Source of the DNA: Pollenia angustigena | Taxonomy: Eukaryota; Arthropoda; Insecta; Diptera; Polleniidae | DNA length: 64,000 nucleotides | Direction of reading: 5' to 3' | NCBI GenBank assembly: GCA_930367215.1 | Contig: OV884056.1 | Span: forward strand, 231,809,127 to 231,873,126 | Shown: positions 22,684 through 32,900 of the stretch, one piece after another | Numbering within the stretch: the stretch's first letter is position 1 | Layout: each line of letters starts with the position of its first letter | Program-made: the position numbers and the translations under genes | Notes under the pieces: generated by a model | Databases searched by the model: none | What the model was told of the DNA's origin: nothing | Seen by the model: only the letters and a program-made list of their open reading frames with translations

Positions 22684-25494
22684 ATGGCCAGTTCTTCTAA
22701 CTACAGGGTGGGTTCCAAATTAAACACATATAACATGATTCGAATTTTTACCAGGCTGAAAAATGGTTTAAATGTGGTTCATATTAATGCACAAAGTTTG
22801 AAAATTAAAATAGACGAATTTAGATACATTTTTGAGTCCTCAAATGTACATGTAATATGTGTTTCTGAAACATGGTTCGATGCAAAAGTTAAGGATGGCT
22901 GTTATAGCTTACACGGTTATAGAATATTTAGAGCTGACAGAAATAGTAATGGTGGTGGTATTGCCATTTATGTAAGGAACAATATTAGATGCAAAGTTGT
23001 AAAGAAGACAAAAAAGGATGACAAGGTAGAGTACTTGTTTTTGGAATTATATAACGGAAATGAAAGATTGTTACTCGGAAACGTTTATAGACCTAATCGG
23101 TACATTGAAACAGAGTCATTTTTCTCAAAACTGTCTTCAATCACTGTAGGCTATACGAATATCTTAATAGCTGGTGATTTCAACAGTAATATACTCGTCG
23201 AGTCAAAGTTCTCTGATGAGATGAAATGTATTGGTCTTGACCCGGTTAACACTACCAACCCGACACACTTTTCTCGCTATGCGAGCACACTATTAGATAT
23301 TTTTTTTACCAACTCGATTTGGAAGATTCTTATGTTTGAACAAATATCGGCTCCGGTGTTTTCAAAACACGACTTAATTTTTACGACCTTAGATTTTTTG
23401 TCAACTTCGACTGAGGGGAAATATAGTTACCGTGATTTTGGAAATATTAATTATGATTCCTTGAGTGAAAAATTAATTCAAATTCCATGGGATTCTACCT
23501 TTTATATGCCAGCTGTAGATGAACAACTTCAATTTATACAGGGTAATATCATACAACTGTATGACGAATTTGTTCCTATAAAAACGAAAACGAAGAGGGT
23601 GGCGACAACAGCTGATAAATGGTTCTCGCCGGAAATTAAACGCTTAATTGAACTTAGAAACATGGCATATACTAGATGGAAGAGATTTAGGACTTCTGCA
23701 CTACTTTCAGCATTTCGTACATTAAGAAATAAAGTCAATACGAACATAAGGATTGCAAAATCGTCTTATTATAAAGATAGATTTTCAAACTGTTTGGACA
23801 GCAAGAGTAGGTGGAGGGAAATTCGTGCCATTGGAGTTGTTGGTGATACGTTTGACTATCATACTGCTGCTGAAGATGTAGATATTGATGCCATAAATCG
23901 TAAATTTGTAGATTTACCAGTGCCTGTTGCAAACGTTAACCCTTACGTAAATTATCCCATGGGAGATACTTCTACAATATTCAATTTTAACTGTGTCACT
24001 CAGTCTGAGGTATATGAAAGTTTTCTCAGTATAAAGTCTAACGCAATAAGCTATGACGGCGTGCATCCCAAGTTTATAAAAATAATCTTTCCCACAATCT
24101 TGCCATATATAACGAATCTCTTTTGTACAATTATAACAAAGTCTTCATATCCAGCAATTTGGAAGCATGCGAAAATTGTTCCTATACCGAAAACTGATAA
24201 CGAATTCCGTCCAATAGCCATACTTCCTTTTCTGTCTAAGATTTTTGAGCGAATAATGCACAACCAACTTAGTATATTTTTGAATAATAATAACCTGCTC
24301 ACCAGTAGGCAATCAGGTTTTCGTCCTTTTCACAGCTGTGTGTCTGCTTTAATTGATGTGACCGAAGACATTAGGTCACAAATTGATAACGGTGAAGTTG
24401 CTTTTTTAATTTTACTAGATCATTCGAAGGCATTTGACACCGTAAATACGGACATTCTTATTTCTAAATTAAAAAATTTTCTCAATTTTTCGTCAACATC
24501 TACCAAATTAGTAGCATCATATTTGAACCAAAGGTCACAGTCAGTTTTTTATGGGGGTAAAATATCGAGTAGTATCGTCTTGACAAGAGGTGTGCCACAG
24601 GGCTCTATTTTAGGGCCTCTGTTGTATTCTATTTATGCTAATGACCTGCCAACTCAGTTGGAATATTGTAATGTACAGATGTATGCTGATGATGTACAGC
24701 TTTACATCAGCTGCAAAACCTCCGAAATTGATGACTGCGTTCGGAAAATTAATAGGGACTTAAGGAACGTTCATGACTGGGCCACTTCGAATGGGCTGTG
24801 CCTAAATCCAAGCAAATCGAAATGTTTGTTGGTTACGAAAAGGACAATGACTTTACCACTTGTTCCAGATTTGATATTAGGTGGCTCGAGAATTGTAAGG
24901 GTGACTTCGACTAAAAACCTTGGTGTCATTCTAAACGATAAGCTAGAGTGGAGTGACCATGTTAATGTTGCTACGGCCAAAGTGTACGGTATGTTAAGAA
25001 ATTTATGGAGTACTCAGTCGTTTATACCCATTGAAATTAGAATGCTTTTAGCTAAGACGTATTTGGTACCAACTCTGTTGTATGGTTGTGAACTCTTCAC
25101 AAACTGTGATTCTACCAGTATGCGTAAACTTAGAGTGGCTTTTAATAGCATAACACGTTATATATATGGTCTTCGACGGTTCGATAGTATATCACATTAT
25201 GCCAAGCAAGTCTTTGGAGTGTCCTTTGAGTTTTTATTACAATGCAGATCTCTAATATACCTACATAAAATTATATACACACGTCAACCAAAATATCTAT
25301 ATGATAGAATTATTTTTCTCAGGTCAAATAGGGGTAATCGCATCAAGCAACAACGTTACAGGACAGAATTGTCGAAACAACATTTTTATATCAATACAAT
25401 TAGAATTTGGAATCAGTTACCCTTGCATTTGCAAAGAATTGAAAATGCAACGCAATTCAAAAAATATATCTTTGAATATTTTCAACGAAAATAA
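22684..25494 (+). CDS. LINE ORF2 protein (APE endonuclease and reverse transcriptase), CR1-like
   Basis: This 936-residue protein carries out target-primed reverse transcription. I chose the ATG at 22684 (context ACAATATGG); the frame is open a little further up without an ATG. The endonuclease covers about residues 20-240: VVHINAQSLK, ICVSETWF (catalytic E), NGGGIAIYV, LIAGDFNSN (catalytic D and N), and FSKHDLIF in place of the usual SDHD. The reverse transcriptase covers about 470-750: KIVPIPKTDNEFRPIAI, LILLDHSKAFDTV (motif A), RGVPQGSILGPLLY (motif B), MYADDVQLY (catalytic YADD), and NLGVILNDKLEWSDHV. The C-terminus has ARTYL-like AKTYLVPTLLYG and RIWNQLP, usual in CR1-group elements. No stop or frameshift occurs. 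The H and D needed for catalysis are kept even though S changes to K in SKHD. Activity is plausible but unproven. Confidence 0.92.
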   Translation: MASSSNYRVGSKLNTYNMIRIFTRLKNGLNVVHINAQSLKIKIDEFRYIFESSNVHVICVSETWFDAKVKDGCYSLHGYRIFRADRNSNGGGIAIYVRNNIRCKVVKKTKKDDKVEYLFLELYNGNERLLLGNVYRPNRYIETESFFSKLSSITVGYTNILIAGDFNSNILVESKFSDEMKCIGLDPVNTTNPTHFSRYASTLLDIFFTNSIWKILMFEQISAPVFSKHDLIFTTLDFLSTSTEGKYSYRDFGNINYDSLSEKLIQIPWDSTFYMPAVDEQLQFIQGNIIQLYDEFVPIKTKTKRVATTADKWFSPEIKRLIELRNMAYTRWKRFRTSALLSAFRTLRNKVNTNIRIAKSSYYKDRFSNCLDSKSRWREIRAIGVVGDTFDYHTAAEDVDIDAINRKFVDLPVPVANVNPYVNYPMGDTSTIFNFNCVTQSEVYESFLSIKSNAISYDGVHPKFIKIIFPTILPYITNLFCTIITKSSYPAIWKHAKIVPIPKTDNEFRPIAILPFLSKIFERIMHNQLSIFLNNNNLLTSRQSGFRPFHSCVSALIDVTEDIRSQIDNGEVAFLILLDHSKAFDTVNTDILISKLKNFLNFSSTSTKLVASYLNQRSQSVFYGGKISSSIVLTRGVPQGSILGPLLYSIYANDLPTQLEYCNVQMYADDVQLYISCKTSEIDDCVRKINRDLRNVHDWATSNGLCLNPSKSKCLLVTKRTMTLPLVPDLILGGSRIVRVTSTKNLGVILNDKLEWSDHVNVATAKVYGMLRNLWSTQSFIPIEIRMLLAKTYLVPTLLYGCELFTNCDSTSMRKLRVAFNSITRYIYGLRRFDSISHYAKQVFGVSFEFLLQCRSLIYLHKIIYTRQPKYLYDRIIFLRSNRGNRIKQQRYRTELSKQHFYINTIRIWNQLPLHLQRIENATQFKKYIFEYFQRK

Positions 25495-25744
25495 CAATAT
25501 TTGCTATAGAAATTAAACTTCTACATTGTTTAAATTATAAATCTTATTTTATGTTAAATTTTATTTTATGTTAAATCCTACTTTTTTTATATGTATATAA
25601 GTTTTAATTTTATATATACTTTTTTTATATTTTTTTAATTACTATTAATACGTTTGTATACCAACTCCTGTGATCCAGTGCTTCAATATAAGATTTATCT
25701 TTGTACTGGGTTGTGATCAATAAATAAATCAAATAAATAAATAA

Positions 25745-26268
25745 ATAAATAAATAAAGTAAATAAAGTATTTTATAACTCTTTTCCATTTGTAAAGTCTC
25801 ATTCGCTTTACAGTTTTATTTGCATAATATATTTAGTTTTGCCAATGTCTTTGGAAAAAGGTTTCTAGATGATCTGGCCAAAGCAACCAGAGAAATGCAC
25901 ATAGGAACTAGCTTATAACCCCATATTAAATTTTAGTGTATTTATTTAGAAATAAAAAAATTGGGAATTAAGCACATCATCATTAATAAATAAATAAAGA
26001 TTCAATAAACATTTTGTTTGATTTATTCAACATTTTCAACAATTTATTTTAACAAATCACGTAAACATTTTGTTGAAAAAAATTATTTTGGGCAACAACT
26101 TTTTTATTGACTCAATAAACTTTGTTGTTGACTAAAAATTAAATAACTTTACCTACAAACTTTTTTATCAATACCGCAAAAATCGTCATCGCAGAATATT
26201 TAAGAATTTTTTTTTATCAAATATGCGATTTTCGTATTCAAATATGAAAATTATTTTTTTCTGTGTAC
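25745..26268 (+). repeat. Family X, right part of copy B
   Basis: It runs from AAAGTAAATAAAGTATTTT to the right terminus TTATTTTTTTCTGTGTAC. The segment matches the reverse complement of 27232-27735 throughout, including CAAAAATCGTCATCGCAGAA. Confidence 0.75.
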
Positions 26269-26828
26269 AACATTTTCAGAAAAAAAAAGAAAAACAGTTT
26301 CAAGACGTTAAACTTCCTTTATGATCTATTGTTTGTTACTAGGAGAAAAAAGAAAAATTATAAAATGGTAAATAAATAAATATAGGTTTACATGACATTT
26401 AAAATGCTTTGCAAAATTTATGGCTAAATTTTTATAAGTTTGTAATCTGTTTTTTATTTTCCAAAGGTAATAAAAATATTTTAGAAATGTTAAACAAAAT
26501 ATTGAGTGGAAAATAATAAAATTTTATTTATAAAATAGTAAGAAAAAAAACATCGGGACCTTAGGCCAGGAAGGTTCGTTCTATTTGCACCAACACTTCT
26601 TTTGAGGAAACTATGACTGAAGACTTTTTATCGCTTTGCTAAGATCGTTTCCAATAAACTTCAAAACAGCTTTTGAATAATTTCAGTTAAGACCTGAAAT
26701 ATTATTTTCCTTTCAAAAATATCCATGCTACTTTTTGAGTTTTTGCACAAATCGAGTCTCAAGAAGCAGATAAAAGTCTGATGCTCAACCATAAGACACA
26801 GGCATGTGGAACAATGTGGTTCTAAGTA
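26269..26828. other. Unassigned AT-rich stretch
   Basis: No gene or known repeat is recognised; a 74-codon minus-strand frame at 26661-26885 overlaps the neighbouring element end and is not supported. Confidence 0.4.
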
Positions 26829-27192
26829 CAGTTGAACTTTCGATAATTCGTAATCATTGGGACTGGGAGCATTCTGGATATTCAATTTTCCCGGTTAATT
26901 GAGTACCAACTTTTTTTCAATTGTTAAGACTTTTCTTTATCTTTCTACCGCTGGTACTGATGTTAAAAAAAACACACTAATCCACACTTCTCAAATTTCT
27001 TAACTTTGTATATGTACAAATGCTTTCGAATCATGTTATGCAAACAAGGGAATTCCCCTTTTTTGTTTTATGTACATTGTGTTTGATTTTTAAAAAAAAA
27101 ATAATGTTAATCGATGCAAAACATGTTCTTTTTCTTTCCCAGATAATTGATGTGGCCGGCTAAGCGAATCATTGATAGTCCAGGTTCAACTG
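26829..27192. repeat. Pogo/Tigger-like MITE
   Basis: CAGTTGAACTTTCGATAATTCG at the left, shown here as CAGTTGAAC plus TTTCGATAATTCG, is matched by CAGTTGAACCTGGACTATC and ATTCGCTTAGCC on the opposite strand at the right. TA precedes the left end. CAGT-starting ends with GATAATTCG-type text are characteristic of pogo-like elements. The interior has no transposase. Confidence 0.55.
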
Positions 27193-27231
27193 TTTATAAT
27201 TTATAGTTTAAATTCGTGCGACGGTAAGAAA

Positions 27232-27907
27232 TAATACGAAAGTCGCATATTTGATAAAAAAATTTTTTTAAATTTTCTGCGATGACGATTTTTGCGGCAT
27301 TGATAAAAAAAATTTGTAGGTAAAGTTATTGAATTTTTAGTCAAAAACCAAGTTTATTGAGTCAATAAAAAAAGTTGTTGCCCAAAATAATTTTTTTTAA
27401 ACAAAATGTTTACGTGGTTTGTTAAAATAAATTGTTGAAAATGTTGAATAAATAAAACAAAATGTTTATTGAATCTTTATTTATTTATTTATTTATTAAT
27501 GATGATGTGCTTAACTCCCAATTTTTTTTATTTCTAAATAAATACACTAAAATTTAATATGGGGAGATAAGCTAGTTCCTATGGGCATTTCTCTGGTTGC
27601 TTCGGCCAGATCATCTGGAAACCTTTTTCCAAAGAAGTTGGCAAAACTAAATATATCATGCAAATAAAACTGTAAAGCGAATGAGACTTTACAAATGGAA
27701 AAGAGTTATAAAAATACTTTATTTGCTTTGATTCAAATATTTTTTTTTTTTTGAATATGTAGAAATATGTTTTATTGAAGCTATTTTGCAAAGTGTAAAT
27801 TTGATAAATTTTTTCATTGAATCAAACAAAAAGTTTATTGACCTTAAAATTGTATTTTCAACAAACTGTGTTGTTAAAAATTTTCTTGAAATATTTTTTT
27901 CTGTGTA
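27232..27907 (-). repeat. Family X, minus-strand copy
   Basis: From the minus strand it starts TACACAGAAAAAAATATTTC and runs without LINE insertions through all segments of X, which makes it the best reference for the uninterrupted family. The other terminus is missing: it stops near GTATTATTTCTT. It faces copy B across 960 bp. Confidence 0.8.
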
Positions 27908-28409
27908 GATAGAATCATGTGTTATTTAGAAAATTTAAATTCTGAAAGTTAAAAAAAGTAGGAAGCATAAGAACTATGAAATAAGAAAATTAATTTTTTT
28001 AATATGTATACTGACTTATTTTATATTCTTTAAAATAATTTAAAAAAAATTGTTTTCTTATTTAATAAGACGAATTTTTGACACAATTTCGGGATTCTAT
28101 TCTTGTAAATTATGCAATCTGTGTTTTTACTTCAGAAACCTTGTCTTCATAAATTCGTATTACGGATTTCAAGCCCTAGTCCTATCTTTCACCCAACCCA
28201 GTTTTGTTTTCGTATTCGTTGTAAATTGATTTCTGGGAAGAAGCAAAAGATCCAAGCCGAAATAACTGGCAAACTCGAATTATATTTCCAGACAATTCTA
28301 GAAAGTAGCTAAAATAGTATTTTCGTTGCTTTATCGCTTTTCCGAACTTTTTAAAATCTCTTAATTGAACAATTGTGATTTTATTTGAACTGTTGATTTT
28401 TAACCTTTG
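27908..28409. other. Unassigned stretch
   Basis: A 66-codon frame at 28112-28312 has less biased composition than usual here, but no motif is recognised. No other feature. Confidence 0.35.
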
Positions 28410-28726
28410 ATGTTTTTAGTTAGGCTTGAGTTCATCAAATTTAATTTTCATTAAATAATTTTTACTGAAGGAAGGAATTTTACAACATGAATTTTTATTA
28501 AATTTTATTTTTGATAATTTTCTTGGCTGAGCTGTGGTTCGAACCCGGGTTGAATTTACATGTTTCAAGAATCACCACATTTTTTTGACCAGCAGTCAAT
28601 CAATATTTAACCAGTGGTACTGGTGGTTCGAAATTTGCTGTAATTACAATTTTTCAATTTATTTACATGTTGCATCCTTTTCTTCTGTTTTATCGTATTC
28701 TTTCTGTCAACACTTTGTCTTGATTG
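28410..28726 (-). repeat. Family Y, diverged copy 4
   Basis: It starts TTTTTAGTTAGGCTTGAGTT and ends in TTACATGTTGCATCC...TTCTGTTTTATCGTA, matching the ends of Y. It has GAGCTGTGGTTCGAACCCGG, a tRNA B-box-like core. It abuts the satellite directly. Confidence 0.65.
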
Positions 28727-28994
28727 AAATCTGTGATCAGTTCTATTTTCATATAAAAGGGTTTTTATTTGGAAAACTTTAAATGCGTTTTTCTTGAAAA
28801 CTATAAGAGCTAGAGCCAAAATAAGAAAAATCTGTGATCACTTCTAATTTCATATAAAAATAGATTTTCTAAGGATTTTTGTATGGAAAACTTTAAGTGC
28901 GTTTTTCTTGAAAACTATAAGAGCTAGAGCCAAAATAAGCAAAATCTGTGATCACTTCTATTTTCATATAAAATTGATTTCCTAAGGATTTTTG

Positions 28995-29945
28995 GTGGCA
29001 TGTCATAACGCCCAGTGTCATAGTGTCCATGGACACTGTGACACTTTTAAAAGTGTCATAATGTCCGTGGGCACTGTGACACTGTGGAAATTGACATTAT
29101 TTCACTTTTAAAAGTGACATAAGTTCCATAATTACTAAAGAAGTTATATAAAAAAAAAAGATCTACCTACGCGCAGAGAAACCCATGTTTTATTATGGTC
29201 GCAAACAACAAAACTTTTTTTAAAGAAACTAATTTAACCATAATATGGTTGTCGGTGACAATGATTTGGTTAAATTAAACATAATATGGGTAAACATTTT
29301 TTAAAAATGGTTTTGTAGCTTTTTCTCTGGGTTTATATATTAAATATACAAATACTGGCTTCGTTAACTAAAGCTTCTCTGTATAGCCGGCCTTTGGCCG
29401 GGCGCAAGGATTTTCTCCTCTATGGTATAACAAATACCGGCTTCGCTAACTAAAGCTTCTCTGCGTAGTCGGCCTAGTTCGGAAACAAGGCAGCTTTTAG
29501 AAGCTTTACTTAGCGAAACCGGTTTTTGTTTGACCATAAAGGAGAAAATCCTTGCGCCCGGCCAAAGGCCGGCTATACAGAGAAGCTTTAGTTAACGAAG
29601 CCAGTATTTGTTATACCATAGAAGAGAAAATCCTTATTTTCGATATACATATATTTAATATATACACTCAGAGAAAAAGCTACAAAACCCTTGTTAAAAA
29701 ATTTTTATCCATATTATGTTTAATTTAACCAAATCATTGTCACCGACAACCATATTATGGTTAAATTAGTTTCTTTAAAAACATCACTTGAAATTTTAAC
29801 GGTATTTAAAAAAAAAATTTTACACATTTTTTATTATAAGTTAAGTTGTGGACATTATGACACTTCTCCGATCGACACTATGACACTTTAAAAAGTGTCA
29901 TAAAGTCCATGGACACTATGGCACTGGACGTTATGACATGCTTCC
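28995..29945. mobile_element. 951 bp foldback element inserted in the satellite
   Basis: GGATTTTTG flanks both sides (28986-28994 and 29946-29954). The ends share GCATGTCATAACG, then arms rich in AGTGTCATAGTGTCCATGGA. Inward, both arms carry an inverted module with ACCATAATATGGTTGTCGGT, and innermost arms carry TACTGGCTTCGTTAACTAAA with GGCCTTTGGCC. The whole folds about a centre near 29470. A 9 bp duplication suits MULE-type or FB-type elements; GGATTTTTG also occurs in every monomer, so the duplication is supportive and not decisive. A related copy is at 47248-47996. Confidence 0.8.
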
Positions 29946-32900
29946 GGATTTTTGTAATAAAATAAGCAAAATCTGTGATCACTTCTATTTTCAAATAAAA
30001 ATTGATTTCCTAAGGATTTTTATATGGAGGAAAACTTTAAATGCGTTTTTCTTGAAAACTATAAGAGCTAGAGCAAAAATAAGCAAAATCTGTGATCACT
30101 TCTATTTTCATATAAAATTGATTTCCTAAGGATTTTTGTATGGAAAACTTTAAATGCGTTTTCCTTGAAAACTATAAGAGCTAGAGCCAAAATAAGCAAA
30201 ATCTGTGATCACTTCTATTTTAATATAAAAATTGATTTCCTAAGGATTTTTATATGGAAAACTTTAAATGCGTTTTTCTTGAAAACTATAAGAGCTAGAG
30301 CCAAAACAAGTAAAATCTGTGATCACTTGATTTCCTAAGGATTGTATGGAAAACTTTAAATGCGTTTTTCTTGAAAACTATAAGAGCTAGAGCCAAAATA
30401 AGCAAAATCTGTGATCACTTCTATTTTCATATCAAATTTCCTAAGGATTATTGTATGGAAAACTTTAAATGCGTTTTTCTTGAAAACTATAAGAGCTAGG
30501 GCCAAAATAAACAAAATCTGCGATCACTTCTATTTTCATATAAAAATTGATTTCCTAAGGATTTTTGTATGGAAAACTTTAAATGCGTTTTTCTTGAAAA
30601 CTATAAGAGCTAAAGCCAAAATAAGCAAAATCTGTGATCCCTTTTATTTTCATATAAAAATTGATTTTCTAAGGATTTTTGTATGGAAAACTTTAAATGC
30701 GTTTTTCTTGAAAACTATAAGAGCTAGAGCCAAAATAAGCAAAATCTGTGATCCCTTTTATTTTCATATAAAAATTGATTTTCTAAGGATTTTTGTATGG
30801 AAAACTTTAAATGCGTTTTTTTTGAAAACTATAAGAGGTAGAGCCAAAATAAGCAAAATCTGCGATCACTTCTATTTTCATATAAAAATTGATTTCCTTA
30901 GGATTTTTATATGGAAAACTTTAAATGCGTTTTTCTTGAAAACTATAAGAGCTAGAGCCAAAATAAGCAAAATCTGTGATCACTTGATTTCCTAAGGATT
31001 TTTGTATGGAAAACTTTAAATGCGTTTTTCTTGAAAACTATAAGAGCTAGAGCCAAAACAAGCAAAATCTGTGATCACTTCTATTTTAATATAAAAATTG
31101 ATTTCCTAAGGATTTTTATATGGAAAACTTTAAATGCGTTTTTCTTGAAAACTATAAGAGCTAGAGCCAAAACAAGTAAAATCTGTGATCAATTGATTTC
31201 CTAAGGATTGTATGGAAAACTTTAAATGCGTTTTTCTTGAAAACTATAAGAGCTAGAGCCAAAATAAGCAAAATCTGTGATCACTTCTATTTCATATCAA
31301 ATTTCCTAAGGATTATTGTATGGAAAACTTTAAATGCGTTTTTCTTGAAAACTATAAGAGCTAGAGCCAAAACAAGTAAAATCTGTGATCACTTCTGTGT
31401 TCATATCAAATTTCCTAAGGATTTTTGTATGGAAAACTTTAAATGCGTTTTTCTTGAAAACTATAAGAGCTAGAGCCAAAATAAGCAAAATCTGTGATCA
31501 CTTCTATTTTAATATAAAAATTGATTTCCTAAGGATTTTTTTATGGAAAACTTTAAATGCGTTTTTCTTGAAAACTATAAGAGCTAGAGCCAAAATAAGC
31601 AAAATCTGTGATCACTTAAATTCCTTAGGATTTTTGTATGGAAAACTTTAAATGCGTTTTTCTTGAAAACTATAAGAGCTAGAGCCAAAATAAGCAAAAT
31701 CTGTGATCACTTCTATTTTAATATAAAAATTGATTTCCTAAGGATTTTTGTATGGAAAACTTTAAATGCGTTTTTCTTGAAAACTATAAGAACTAGAGCC
31801 AAAATAAGCAAAATCTGTGATCACTTCTATTTTAATATAAAAATTGATTTCCTAAGGATTTTTGTATGGAAAACTTTAAATGCGTTTTTCTTGAAAACTA
31901 TAAGAGCTAGAGCCAAAATAAGCAAAATCTGCGATCACTTCTATTTTCATATAAAAATTGATTTCCTAAAGATTTTTGTATGGAAAACTTTAAATGCGTT
32001 TTTCTTGAAAACTATAAGAGCTAGAGCCAAAATAAGCAAAATCTGTGATCACTTCTATTTTAATATAAAAATTGATTTCCTAAGGATTTTTTTATGGAAA
32101 ACTTTAAATGCGTTTTTATTGAAAACTATAAGAGCTAGAGCCAAAATAAGCAAAATCTGTGATCACTTGAATTCCTTAGGATTTTTGTATGGAAAACTTT
32201 AAATGCGTTTTTCTTGAAAACTATAAGAGCTAGAGCCAAAATAAGCAAAATCTGTGATCACTTCTATTTTAATATAAAAATTGATTTCCTAAGGATTTTT
32301 GTATGGAAAACTTTAAATGCGTTTTTCTTGAAAACTATAAGAACTAGAGCCAAAATAAGCAAAATCTGTGATCACTTCTATTTTAATATAAAAATTGATT
32401 TCCTAAGGATTTTTGTATGGAAAACTTTAAATGCGTTTTTCTTGAAAACTATAAGAACTAGAGCCAAAATAAGCAAAATCTGTGATCACTTCTATTTTAA
32501 TATAAAAATTGATTTCCTAAGGATTTTTATATGGAAAACTTTAAATGCGTTTTTCTTGAAAACTATAAGAGCTAGAGCCAAAATAAGCAAAATCTGTGAT
32601 CACTTCTATTTTCAAATAAAAATTGATTTCCTAAGGATTTTTATATGGAGGAAAACTTTAAATGCGTTTTTCTTGAAAACTATAAGAGCTAGAGCCAAAA
32701 TAAGCAAAATCTGTGATCACTTCTATTTTCATATAAAATTGATTTCCTAAGGATTTTTGTATGGAAAACTTTAAATGCGTTTTCCTTGAAAACTATAAGA
32801 GCTAGAGCCAAAATAAGCAAAATCTGCGATCACTTCTATTTTCATATAAAAATTGATTTCCTAAAGATTTTTGTATGGAAAACTTTAAATGCGTTTTTCT

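Larger units (their letters stand above)
21047..25744 (+). mobile_element. Full-length CR1-like LINE with two intact ORFs
   Basis: The element has a 465 bp 5' leader, ORF1 (21512-22447), a 236 bp spacer, ORF2 (22684-25494) and a 3' tail of AAAT repeats ending near 25744. It sits inside family X, which resumes at AAAGTAAATAAAGTATTTT. A precise target duplication cannot be read; about ten bases of X (TATTTGAATC) seem to be lost at the junction. The intact frames suggest a young insertion. Confidence 0.85.
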
